64,000 bases of DNA from Dipylidium caninum (Eukaryota > Platyhelminthes > Cestoda > Cyclophyllidea > Dipylidiidae): contig QEYB01000991.1 of assembly GCA_017562135.1 (NCBI GenBank), forward strand, positions 310,001 through 374,000, written 5' to 3'. Shown piece by piece: positions 49,492 through 63,300 of this stretch (position 1 is the stretch's first letter; every line of letters starts with the position of its first letter). Position numbers and translations under genes: made by a program. The notes beneath the pieces were generated by a model that saw only the letters and a list, made by a program, of their open reading frames with translations, ran no database searches and was not told the DNA's origin.

Positions 49492-51399
49492 TTTGCGATG
49501 ACATTCAAGCAGGCATAGACGTCAGGCGAAGGTCATCGTCGAGTCAACTACAGATAACCATAAAGTCGCAATACATAAGCAAACTGGAGCGGAGGATAAA
49601 TCTTCGTAGAGTATGAAGGTTCCAATTTCCTTACAGATTTATTAAAAAAAATTAATGCCACAGGTACTAACACAGCTGTACAGGAGAACACGTTTTAACT
49701 TAGCGTACAACTCCGAAAATTAAAATTACGTGGCGAAATATCATAGCATACATGCTATAACGCAATATCTGAAATTGCCTACGTTAATTAGTTGATGAAT
49801 CAGGGAAAACCATGTTTACAAAACAACCTAAATGTTACAAACGGAACGGTGTGATAAGAAAAAATGTAGTGACAAAATTAACTATGCTGATATATGTCGC
49901 CCACTGAAAACCAATATAAACCACTTGGCAAAAGGACAAACTTTTGAGAGCTTAGGAATACCACAAGTGAGCCTCTTTTGTTTTGTAATGTAAATTATGT
50001 AATCCCACAATAGCAGTAGGCAAGACATGAGATTCGGGATAGATGTAACGAACACAGAGACAATCAAAATACGAAGATAAAATGTCAAAATTAGTTCATG
50101 CAGGTTGTGAAAATGAGACAATGACGCAAGTGAGAATTTTATGGAAGGTGATCAAACTGAGGGCTATCAGAAAGAATACGTTTTCGGTTTATCGTAGGTT
50201 TGCTATAGTTACAGCTTACTTCCTCTTAATATCAGTGTCGGTTCTGTCAAGTGGTTTTTGGGCATATTAGCACCGCTGTGAAATATCGACAATTGTAAGT
50301 CTTCATTTATATCACCAAGCATAAAAAAATTCCGCAGTCGATATTTCTTTTGTATTTACAATTATTATAACCTCTTTTAGGTGTTTTATAAGTTTTGCTT
50401 TTGCGTGTTCGTTTAATTACATAACATAAAACAATTTTTCGAAATTTGTGGGTTTTGGTGTGTTAATGAGTTGCTGATCGTACATTACCTATTTGAAAGC
50501 TTTTAAAAAGATATTAAATGCACATAACTCTTTATTACCGTTTCACTGTCTTATTTTCATAAACATTTTGAGCGTTTGTTAGTTGTTTTGCGTTCAGTAT
50601 TCATCCGCATAGCCTTTTGTCCGTATGCTTGTTAGAGTCAATCATTGGAACGTTACTTTTACCTTTGTCCTCTGTTTGGCCTTTATCCGCATAGTTTGCC
50701 TTGCAAATTTTGTGGAGAACCTGATATGTTCTGCGCACCCACATTTTTTCATTGTGGCAACGATTCTTTCACTTTTTCCTCGTACTCTTGTGACAGCTAA
50801 AATAACGATGCCACTTCTTCGGTCTTCGGCTTTCTGTTTATTATTCAATTACCCATGGTGTTATCTCATATTTCCTGTGGATTTTCTCTTTTTGCCTCCA
50901 AATTTGTATGCTATGGCCATTTTTTTAAAATCTACCTCTGATCTCGAGACGAAATCAGTTTTCGTTTCTTGCTAAATGTCTTTATTTTCAGCTTATATAC
51001 GTTTTCGCTACTGAATCATAACTAGCATCTTCTATGTCCCTTCTATAAAGTAATGCGTTTCGTCCTTTCTGAGAATGTCACTATGTTTCTTCAAATACCG
51101 TGTTTGAGGTCAATCATCATGTTTTAGCGTCCATTTACAATATCTTACTCCTTATAAACGGTGGATTTTAAATATAAATCATCAATATATTGTTCGCGTT
51201 ACTCGCACGCTTTTTATACTCTATTGTTACATTTACCTCCTGTCGATACGAGTAAATATTTTCAAAAATTTTGTTTCTCTTCGCTTTTTCCATTACCAGT
51301 TCTAGATTTATCACGAAATTGGTCGGCTTTCGGTGAAATTCATCAACGATCTCCTATTACTTCTAGTCAATCTGATCATTGTTCCTCGATTTCAAAACA
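49492..51399. other. Divergent intergenic region (TXNDC11-like / VPS8-like promoters)
   Basis: About 1.9 kb of AT-rich DNA separates the two start codons, which point away from each other. It should hold both promoters. The A-rich character of the left part changes to T-rich on the right near 50.1-50.3 kb. A 116-codon hydrophobic open frame at 50625-50975 has no family match that I recognise and no splice signals in phase, so I do not call it a gene. Confidence 0.6.
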
Positions 51400-54300
51400 A
51401 TGGACGATAACACCACCAAATTATTTGTTGGCTACGAGACAAGTAGCGTCTTCTCTGACGAGAGCGCTCTTGCCTCAGATATTGAGGCAGACTTACAAGA
51501 ACTGCCTGTGCAAATAGGTGGGAACGAAACAGATATCACCTCATTCATTGGCAGCAGCGTTAGCAGTCTTACCTCTCCACCGTTCGTGGGCAGTCTCTCA
51601 TCCCTACTCACCAACGCCTCAGCTTCATTGTCCTTGACTGGGGATGACACGCCGAAGGAGTCACAACAACACTACCTCCGCACTGTCTTCCTCAATATTA
51701 CTCACACACACCTGTTTAACCCAAAATTGAGGGAAAACTGCGGTTCGCCCACCTGCATTGTAAATTTGGACTACGTTTTCTTCGTTTTTTAGCCCGTACC
51801 TGGTTACCTTTCTACATTTTTTTAGTCAGTTCAGAGTTTCCTCGCAATTGGAACGGACAAGGGTTTCATTTTCGTTTTCGGTGCGTGACTTGTTTGTTTG
51901 TTCTAAGTATTGTGGTGTATTTTGGGTAGTGATTAAAACAGGTGTACTACATCGCTCCTTTTTTCAATGTGATTCCAATGTGTAACTCTAGTTGGTATTT
52001 TAAGTCTCTTTTTATTCTTATGGCACTAATATAATCATTGGACCATTTAAATGATGACAGGTATGCTCCTCTTGAGACTGGTGCTATCCTTGTTTGCTTA
52101 ATTTTTTGGTCTTTTAACATCTCACTTTGTCCGTTTTACGCAAGAATTATGCTCTATGGTATGCTTCCCATTCTCTGTCTCTGTTTCATTAAAATCTCGT
52201 GAGTGAGATTGGTCTTGTTACCCATTGACTTTTCATAAAAAATTTAATCAAAATAACTTAAGTCGCTCTCAACCAGTTCCAAAATAAGAGACGCTTACTT
52301 GCTTTGTTTAGTTGACCTTTATTTTTTTCAAATTAATTGTTCATGTTCATTTGTGTGACCATATCGAAAAGCCCGATATCTCCACTTTGATTTATAATTG
52401 GGGTATAATTGGGGTATAATGTGTGAACCCTTCCCATTTTTTAAAAGATCGTCGCCAGAAGCTGCGAATTTGTATTGACACGAGTATCACAAAGTTGGGT
52501 CCGGGACATTGTGCAATATCATCGTTGAGTCAAAACCTCTCTGGCACTCGCCTAATTTCTGGTTTTGCCAACGGGTGTATTGCAATGTGGAAACTGCCCA
52601 AGGGTGATGTTATCGAAGAAGATGCTAAAACGGAGCAGTATTTTCAGTCGGGAATGGGAGATGTTAAGGTAAAGAATCAACGGGTTTGTAACCTACTGCG
52701 GATTATCGACGATGCTCATCAGGAATGCCAATCCATAGTGGTTTGCGCCTTTACCTCCCTGACAACCGTAGCAGTCTCGGTGGATAGCAGTGGTTCAGCC
52801 TATGAAATGGACTTTAAGTGAGTTGCTACTGTACATAGATTTCAACCAAATGCAATTATGAATGCCATCGTTTTTGTCTGTTTTTAGACGAGGTATGCTA
52901 GGTCGGAGCACCCTATCAGCTTGCTTTTTTTCGGGCAGGTAATTAGAATATTCCACTGCTTTATCAGTTTTCTTATCCGACTACGTTTAATTTAAAGCGA
53001 CTAAACTTTGATTTCCATTTCACTATTTGGTAATTTATAGCGACGCGTATTTCCATTCTCCCCGTTAATTACAATTTTCCTTTGACTATTACTGTTTGAG
53101 GGAATTAGGAAAGGAAAGGGATGTCGATGTTAGTTACCCATGCTGAAAGGAAAAGTCATTAATTTTTTTCTATTCACCCAATAAGACGTGAGAATTTACA
53201 GGTAGTTGTTTAAATTACGGGAAGGCACCCTTAAGTTGTTATTTATGCTATCCTTGAGGAATCGTTGCGACTATCCTTGAGACGTCTGCTAGATTATCAT
53301 AATAGTAAATTTCGATCTTCAAGTATTTTCCAATTCTAGAAATGGGAAGCTGTGGTATTGTGCACATGAAGAATACGATTCTTTACGGAGTTACCTTTGA
53401 GACTTTTGTGTCCATTTAGCCATGGGGAAATCTCCGCTCTTTCACCTCTGCTCCCGACTTACACGAACGACTTCTAGATAACCATCGAAAACAACCAGCT
53501 TTCCGTGCCCTCTTGGGCTCTGCCATGGTTGTTATGGCCTCTTTCACAAAAGTGATTGTCGTTGCGCTTAAGCCCAAGTTCCGTGTCATATTTTGGCAAC
53601 ATCTAAAGGTGAGGATTAATTATTTATGCAAAGCCACATTAATATAATCTCATTGTCTGTTTGGCAAAACAGGCGCTTAACTTTTTTTGGACGGATTTCC
53701 TTAATTCGTGTGAAGTCTACTTTTTTCAATCAAACATTTGTCAAATTGTTTTTGTGATGTGTAAGCTGCTTATATATACTGATCTCTATGCAAAAGTCAA
53801 GTATCAGTATGTTTAGCAAGACCTTTTGACCTAAACTCCATTCGTCCTCAGGCATTTTGCTTTGGAATAAAATTCAAGGTGGGGACGATGTTTAAATGAT
53901 GGAGCTTAGCAGTTTTATTCAAGCTTTCGAGAATGCGACTTGAGCACCACATAAAGCAATTTAGAACACTGTCGTATTTCCCGCCTATTGATACTGGATC
54001 TCCTTCGCGTTTGAATTTTTTCTATCCTTCGAGTGGGGCTAGTTCTGAGGTAGTTGCATTTCGTGAGAAAGTTGTGGAGCGTTTTTAATGCTCCTTTTTA
54101 TACGTTTTTGTTTGGATATTGTTTCATCCAAACCTGGTAGCACCTTGTTATTATAAAGCCATACATTTAAGCGAGTGATCTAAGGATGTTTCACTTCAAT
54201 AATCCCAGTAGTTCCTCCCGACAAAATTTCTACTTGATATCCGTCGGGAGAAATGTAATTTCACTTTTTGGGAAATTTCCCAAAACTATCATTTGAGTAA

Positions 54301-57300
54301 TACTTGATTCATTTTCGAAAATTTACATAAAGTCAAACTTCATGGTTTTATAAGAAGGTTTATTAATTTAGGAGCGGAATCGGGGACTTTTGGATCGCCA
54401 AAAATAGTGTACCACTTAGACATACTGAACTCTGAATTACTCAATATTATTATAATAGGAAAACATTATTTTTGAGTAAAAGTGATGATATATATGATGA
54501 ACAGTTCGTTTTTTTTTTCACTTGTCAATTTTATGTTTTGCTTACACTGTTTGCAGGGTCCCCCTTCTTGTCTTCCTGTCCTGGCATGGACGTGGTGCCT
54601 TTCCGAAGCATCGACAGCGCAGCCGGAAGAGACCAGAGCCTTTTTGGGCTTCGCCCGTGCTTCAACCCTTCATGTGGCTCGCATCACCACCCGTCTCCTA
54701 AGTACTCCCGTTGATGTCCAACCTGCTTCCTGTGTCTTCAACCTCGGTGGTCGTTCGTTTATACATCAATTCCAACTTCTTCGAAGAATTCTCTTGAACC
54801 AAAGTATTGTCGCACTTCACGTAGGTATTCCTCTCGAGAAGCGAGGCGATTTACTACAACAATTTTTGTTTTTAAACCATCATAAGGAAGTCTCGGATAG
54901 TCCTCTACAACGTCAAACTTTTGTCAATTATGGATTCTGATTAGGATTGATGCGGCAGTTATCAATGTGACGCACGTGATTCTACACTAATTTCTTAATG
55001 GGGACAATAATTTTAAGAACTTTTTAGTAATTAATTTACTGATCAGACCTACCTATCAGTAGACTACTAATATTTACCATGGGGTCGATTCTTTTTATTC
55101 GACTGAATGTGAAAACCCTAACCCCATGTCGCATGGTTTCCACTTGTGCGGAAATGCACCGTAGTGTCACTCTAATGCTCTAGAGGAAAATTAAAACCTT
55201 TTTTGGTTTATATGTACGTTGTCTTGAACTAACTCGGACAGTTTACGTAGACTATTTCGGGCGTTCTCTACACGTCATGCACGTTCATCGTGGTAATAAT
55301 CAGGATTGCTTAGCTTCACTGTTTCATCAAAAGAACATGATTCCCTTTAATTCTAAAAAAAGGTAAAGCAGTCTTTGTTTAATGTATACTCTCGCCTAGT
55401 ATCCAAATCTATTAATGCTCCCCTTATGGGGCTTAATCTCCCAACATTAAAAGTGATAAAGAATCGGACATAGTCGGATTTCTGTCCCATTGTCCCTTAA
55501 GCGGCGCATTCTCTTCTTTCGGGTGGTATCTCCATAATTCCTTGTAATGTTGTCTTGCTTTTTTCTATTCAGTTATTTACTCCAGATTATTTTGCCATCC
55601 TGGACTCAGAAGAAATATTTCGATTGTATGATTTGTCGACCGAAAAAGAAGTGGAATCTTGTAATCTTACAAACATCAAAATCTGCTATGGCTCCAGTGC
55701 ATTCCAATGTCCTACCTCTGGAGCCACTGTCAGCGAAGCCTTGGTGAATAGATTTGTTTGAACCTTATTTTTCAGTTTAAGATCATCTTTACTATTACTA
55801 TTATGTGTGGACGGGCATTTTTTAATTTAGCTGAGAACGTAACACTACAAAAGTTTGAGTCCTTAAATACTACATTGAAAAATTCCTCGATTGTTGAACA
55901 CCAATTAATATTTGTTGTAGCGAATGAAACCTATTCGTGGACTTCAAAGGTTTATTCAAGTTTTATTTTAATTAGAACACTTGAGTGCAATATTTTTCTA
56001 TGTGATTTTGGCATCTTTTCTCTTTGGGGTTCCCCTGTCGCTTTGTCCATTCACATCAAACTCCTTAGACGCTTGACATCTTTTTGCATGGTGGAAAGCT
56101 CAAAAACCGCAGTTTTCACCCATATGGAGTAAACTTTCTTGCCATTCCACAGTTATTATTTAAGCTGCTGCCCAAGCCCGCTAAACCAGATACAAAATTC
56201 CTGTGAGATCTCTACAGATTTCATAAAAACCTGGAAGCGATGGAAGTACCCTTATATTTGGATTTAAAGTTGAAATAAATTTCAACATCTTTGGGCAGTG
56301 CGGTAAAGACAATGGATAACTGGTTTGGTGACTAAATTTATTCTGCGTATTATTATAATAATTATGTATTAAGCATAAACATAACCAGCTTTTTTCTTAC
56401 CCCAATTTAGGCTTGCGCCAGTGAACATGCTTGTGCCCATGCAATTAGTTCTGTTGGTGGAAAATTGTTCATCCTAGGTAAAAATAGCATCCCGATGCTT
56501 GTTTTCAAGTCATGGAAGGAAGTGAGTTTCTGCGTTTTCTCTTACTCCACTTTCCATCCTCGCTGACATCTTTTTTTTTCTTAGCGAGCTATCAGTCTCT
56601 TTACGGCCGGACGAATAGAAGAGGCTCTAAATAGTTGCCAACGCGTATTAGAAGAGCGTCCCGTAACTGCCGATTTGCGGGACTCCCTTCTCAACGCTCT
56701 TAGCCATATGCCCCTTGCGCACCCGAAACGTCGTCTCACACTTCCTGTTGCTTCCAGTCTCTTTGAAACATGCATAAGGGGAGATTTGATGTAATTCACC
56801 AATTTCTTCTGACATACTTCTTTTTTTCGAGGCTAATGACTGTTTACTCTATTTTTAGGGAGTTTTTTCAGACTTCTGTGATCCCTGCCTATAGGCGTGA
56901 CCCTTTGGCATTTCCTTTGCTTTTGCGATGCCTTTGTACCCGTCTTCTCCAGCTTAAACCCATCTACCTGGTGTCTGACAATAGTGAAGAGGAAAATTGC
57001 TGTCTTCGACATCTCTCACCAGACATTAGCATCGAAATGCTAACTTGGTGTGTTTATGGACCTAATGTGGCCTTGCCCACCGCCTCTTCGTCTAGCGTCA
57101 GCCTGACGTCCGAATCCTTGCCAGATCGGAAAGCTTCAAGTTCGACGCAACAATTCGTAGTGGAAAATGGCCGTCCACTTGCGGAGTCTTGTCTTGTGCG
57201 CTTCTCCGCAACTAGTCTCGATATTGATAAAGTGAGTCTTGACGTCTTTCATTGTTCGAAAACTCATCTGATTTTACGTGTGACAGTCTTGAATCTTACA

Positions 57301-60300
57301 CCCCCAATACGGCCATTTTTTCAGTTAATTGACCTCATATAGTACTTTAAATGAGAAACGGAGATTTATTTTCCGTGTAATTGTCCATCTTAAATCTTGC
57401 ATTCCTTAAAATGCGATCTGAGACTGGTTGATTTGAAATAATACCACTTTTGAGATTAAAAAGGATTCTAACTTTTTAATTCGGTATATTTTTGTTAAGT
57501 TGGCCGATTCTCAGTATTCGAATGATAGGTATGCCAGGTTTGTTAATTCCGTTGAATTCATAAAAGTCAAAATTAGCAGAATATCAAGATTTTTTTTCTA
57601 CTTCCCAAAGTACCAAAAAAAGATTTTTTTTAATTTCTTGGCCACCGTTAACGATTTGCGTTTCCTCATAACTTTTTCAATGCTTGCAAGCTTACTGATA
57701 AAGCTTATTTTACCGCACCTGATTTCAGGATGACTAGTTAAGATTACATAGTTGTAGACCATGATGTGTGGCTCGTCAATTTCTCAATTTGATGCATCGA
57801 AGGTAGTGAAATTGACGAGCCACACATCATGGTCAGAACTTATTCAACGGAGAAATTCCATTTTTACGGCTTTATTTGTTCCAGTCATCAAACCAAATGT
57901 ACTGATCTTATTTAGTCGCAACAAACGAGGTTTTTTTTGTAAAATACAACAAGATTTGTACATTATTGCATTCAATTACGAAATGTACCGAATTAATTCT
58001 CTTGCCTTACTTGAAAATAGTGGGAGAATTCTATTATCCTAGCGTTCTTACAGACCTTAGAACTTTTATTTAAATCAATTTTGAATAGAGTAAAACTGAC
58101 CGGGTTCCGTTAGCAATCATGTAAGCTTATGACCATTCGCCTATTGTATAATCTCAACCGCTTTCTGTTACTTATTGCTTCTGTCTCATCTCAATACATT
58201 ACGCTTACGTATTCGCGTGAATGTTAACTAAAACTTTCTTTAATTAAATATAATTCGATACATTTTCACTTTTGTCATAGGTTCTCAAATTTTGTCTCTC
58301 AAGTGGTCTTTATCAAGGTTTCATTTACATCTATACCTATGTGCTGAACGACCACGAGGCGGCTTTTCGATGGCTGACTGATTTGTTGATAAAGAAGACA
58401 CAATCATTCGTCGAACACCGAGATTCTTTGGACAATATATCGTCCCTTTCCGTTCACTCCACCGGTTAGATATTTTGCTTAATTTACTCGAGTGTGACAT
58501 ATCCCACTAACTTATCTATGACCTTTCAATGACATTTCACACGTGAATTTCTCACTCAATTTTATTTTTCTTATAACTCAATCTAATTCCTTTCAGTTGG
58601 TTGGATGGGAAATCCTTTTTTTCGTAAGTCTCATAATCACGTATTTTTTATCACATTAGCGGGAAAGGAGAGGTCCTAAGTGAGGTTAATGTGATTGTTT
58701 AAACTCTATTTTTGACAACTTTACCTAAGTAAAGGAGTCCTACTAGCACACCCATTAATTTAAAGTATTTTTATCTTGCGTTTTCAAATGTAATTACCCG
58801 GCGTGGTATGCTGAGTTATTTTTCTGTTCTACAAATAAGCTAAATCAAATTCACTTCGAGAGAATAACCTTTCTCCTCATATAAACCAGACGAACTTTAT
58901 CTGGTTCATTTCATACAAGGTAGTGTTTAGTTTTTTGGCCTTTACCGAGGTCCGTGCTAATCTTAGGTACCTGTATCTCTGCTGCATATGATATTTATTT
59001 CGAGCATTCTCTCCATTGAAAAGATGCAGGGGTTCTTACCGGTCACTGCATGGAGATCGCTTGGGAAGTTTATTTACAGTCACAACTGGATAAAACCTTA
59101 ACTGTGCATAATTTTAGCTTCGAGTGAACCCTTGGAAAATCTCAAAACGAGCGAGGCCATCAATGCAATTCTCCTCTTTCTCCGTTCTTGTTTTGCCGGC
59201 GAAGAAATTTTTGGTGTACCATTTGACCCGAAATTTTCAGCAGACATCCCCAACAAGGTGTCGGGTTTGTTAAAGATGCAAGTATTGAGCCTTCCTCTTG
59301 GTTTTCACCCGAACTCATACCCCTCTTGCAGATTTTCAATCTTCTACTCTCTTTACGAACTTCCTCTCCAGAACGTCGATCTACGTCACTTTTTGCGCAA
59401 CAAACTGCTTCACCAAACTTCGCTTTACCTCGCCTTCGCATCCTGCTGCACTTTGGTGGTGCCGTAGACCTCCTCAATATGCTTACTTTGGCACTTCGTG
59501 AAAGCCCTTTCTTCTCCCCACAAGAGTGCTCCTTGGATCTTTGGTTAGTTAGTCTATCCCATTGACTTTTTAGTTGTCAACGCCGGCAGCGACTATTCAA
59601 CGCTCTCGTGACTTGCGCACTTGATGAGGCAGGAGAGGCTCTGGCTCCTGTTGGTTCTGAGGATATCAAGCGTGTGTTGTGCTTCATTGGAGAGCAGATT
59701 CTTCTTGCAGAGAATGCTTCCCTAGTCTTCGACAATCAGAAGATTATTTTGGTAAGAATGCATATGTGTGTAGATGCGTGATACACTATGACCTAAAACT
59801 GGTTGCAGTGCTTAGGTCTATCCTTTCCTTCAGATGTTGGAATATCTCTCTAAACGTATCGGCTTCTGCGGAGGAACGGATTTACCCCTCACCGATCTCT
59901 CCGACATTATGTATCGGCTTCTCTCCTCAGGACGTTTGTCCGCCTCTCCTGATTTGCTTAAGGTAGCTGAACAGATAGGCCTGTAAGTGAAAGAATGAAA
60001 TAGTATTCTTAGTACGGTCAATTTGTATTCTCGTCCACCAACTCATCAAATAAGTAAAATTAGAATAACCATCACAGCAGCATTTTTAATGTGATATTTT
60101 GTCAAGATCATGAAGGTCTGCGATCAATCAATGTAACTTGTCTTCCAATTCTTATACTTCGGTCAGTCCCAACTTTTCTTACTGCTTATCCCTCTGCTTG
60201 AACCCCTTTAATTCTAATGCGTTATTATCTTTCATGAGGCCTTGCTGGATATGTTGTAAAAAATTCTACGTTTTACCTAATATTTTAACCCTGATATGGT

Positions 60301-63300
60301 CATAATAGCGAACTGTTTGTTCGGGTTCATTCGGTTTAATGATGTTTTCAGGTGAGCTTACTTTTTATGCCAATCCTATTTTAATGTGGATATCCTACAA
60401 TGATTTTGTCATCAACCCCTCTCAATCCATTATCATTACCAGATGAAATGCGATTTCTGTAAATTTAGTATGCGTTGTTCTATACGCCTGGGTTATATTG
60501 GTGTTCCCTTTGTTGAGAAGAATATTGTTTATCCGCCCACAACTTCCACAAATCTCTTTTCTGTTAGCTAGGTCGTCTTAAATGCTTTTGTCGCCTAAAA
60601 CTGATTACCCGGCGCTATCAGGAATGGGTCACTTTATTTATTACACTGTTTTTTTGGCTTATCACACTGTAAGCCTCTTTTTCTCCAGATATTGAGTAAA
60701 GGAGCATAATCGTGTATCCCTAGCATGGTGGAGTAACCCTAGCAGTTTGCTGTTATTATAATATTCTTCTTTGTCTATGATTAATTAACTACCATCGGTG
60801 GTAGTCAAACTCGTTTTAATCTATTTTCCTGTTGTGACACACAGGAACGACTTTTGCGAATTGGTCTATCGTCAGCAGGGCAATTTGGTAGCGGTGCTTT
60901 CATGCCTCTTAACCAACCTTCAACGCACGGTCTCCATTCAAAAACTTCGTAATACCGTGCAGTTACAAGATCTCGTATCCCGTATCTTCGTCTTTCTTAG
61001 CGACTGTCTCGCCTCCTCTGCGGATTCAGATTTCAGTCTTATGTCCCTGGTCAATGGATTTCTTGAACACGTTGAGGTAATGTTCAGAAGAGCCAGTTCT
61101 CAAAATCCTGTCTTTAAAATATTCCTCTATCTTTAATGTGTGGAAGTGCTAGCGGCGTATAGTTCTTTTGGATTTGATAACAGTTCAAGAGCCCGGAGGG
61201 TAAAAGTAAAATGGGCTTTATACTTATCTTTGTTACGAAATTATACCTTTCCTTCGATGGGCCAGTTAACAAATGTCACATTATCCTTACGCGCGCAAGG
61301 TAGTAAAACTAGGATTATTATTACGACTACAATCACTGAGTCGTCTGTATTTACATTCCCAGAATACATATACTTTGTCCGTTTGTAATGGATTTTTGTC
61401 TACCTATTTTCTCCTCTCCCTACCGTACAATCACTGAAAGCATTTTTAGAATTTTCAAGGCTCATTTTGTTGTTCACTTCATTTTGAAGTAATCATGGAT
61501 GTGGCCCCTGTTCATCTCTCCGGAGTGGATATTTTAAACACTTGCCTTTTGGTCATTATGATTTTTTTAATTCTTTGTTCAGTTTATACCTTCACTAATC
61601 ATACCTGAAAGATAGGACACTTGTTTTCTTTCGGTATTTGTCACGCTATTTACGATGTTGAAGTCTTTAATCTTGAACCATTATTCTTCATACACTCATT
61701 GCCACCATAATTATTTCATAAATTCGTTTCCTTGGCCAATCAGATCAAGAATTGGTATGAATTCCTTTCTTTTCTTTACAAATCTGTCATGGTGATTTAG
61801 AGAAGTCCTAGTTAGGGTCGATGATAGATACTATTACCACATTTCTTGTATAGCACCTAGCTGGTTATGTTTTTTTTTTCGTCTCGCGATCTTGCTTTGA
61901 CGCCGATTATATGAAATTTTGTTTATGTCGCCTGTGCTGTTACTATTCCTACCTTGCCATCGTATATTCTCGTAGTTGCTGAGATTACCGTTGCAACATA
62001 TTTTTCATTTGGATCACCCTATCTACCTTTTTTTCTCTCGTACCCAGTCTGTCGGGTAACCGAAGTCAGTCCTTTTGAATTTTAGCTCTATGCTCGATTG
62101 GACCCAATACGTTGCCTGCTCCTCTTGGTGAAGTTCCTTGGCCCCTCGATGCGACGCATTCTTCACGTGTTGGACACTATATTTATGGGTGATGAGCTGC
62201 CGCCGCATCTCTTTCTTCACGGTGTCTCCTCGCAGACCCCGCAACTGTCCTTCTACGAAGATATCTCCATTACTATTGAGCGGCCTCATCATCCTGCTGC
62301 CGTTCTTATTCTCCAGCCATTTTATGAAATTCTGTAGGTTTGGTTAACTTGCACTAACCCTTTCTCCCCATTATTGATAACGAGTTCGATTCCAGTAATA
62401 TACATTTTCAAGGGCCTGCTTTTATTTTTTGAAACATACTTTAAGGTGACTATGTAGGTGCATCATTTTTTCCTGAAAGATCTGTTCTTTTCAGTTACTT
62501 TCATTGGGCCGTTTTTTATTTATGATTTTCACCTCTCAAACTAATCTCCTCTAAATTTTATGTAGTCTTTTTATAAATTTAGTTCGATTTGTAGTTCAAT
62601 TGTTAGTTTTTGTCCACGTACGTTAAATTTGAACGTTTTTATTTACGACTAATTCGAAAAAAGTTTTAAACTACTCATATATTTAATGCTTCATGGACTG
62701 ACATTATTCCTCACGAAAGGACTGTCAGGTCAATACTTGCCAGCTTATCCGTCGTTAACGGTCTTAACCGATTTTCTTTGTCACGTCTGACAGTTACTTG
62801 GATGTAAGGTTGACATTTATCAGCGGAAAATGAAACTACACCAGTGCTCGGAATGGCCACGTTTGTTTAGACAATTGCATTCGTGTCATTCGACGACATC
62901 TATGTGTAAATACGACTACAGTAAGAATATTTTGCGTTCAAAACTGACTTTTATGTAGCGATCATGAGAAAAAAATGTAAGTTTGCAACAGGAGTTTTCC
63001 CACAAAGTCATGCTCTATACCCTATTATGCAGACAATTCTAGCACCCGGAAAAGAGATGCTTATTCTCCGGTGTAGTGTTGCACCTGTAAATGACACTAA
63101 TGCATCGCCTCGCCGATTTATGATATACATAATTCTTATTGAATCATTCACTAGACCGGAAGACTGACCTCGGACGAAAACTGGACTGGGTGACGAGTAC
63201 ATGCATTTATTCATAGGTAAGGTTGGAGGCAAATTCCAAAAAGACGCTGAACTAATAATGAAATATCCTTCGACCATACGCTGCCGTGCGGTAAGGCCAA

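Noticed and set aside
50625..50975. 116-codon hydrophobic open frame between the divergent genes
   Set aside because: It is T-rich, so Phe/Leu/Val codons arise by composition alone; no family match and no splice support.
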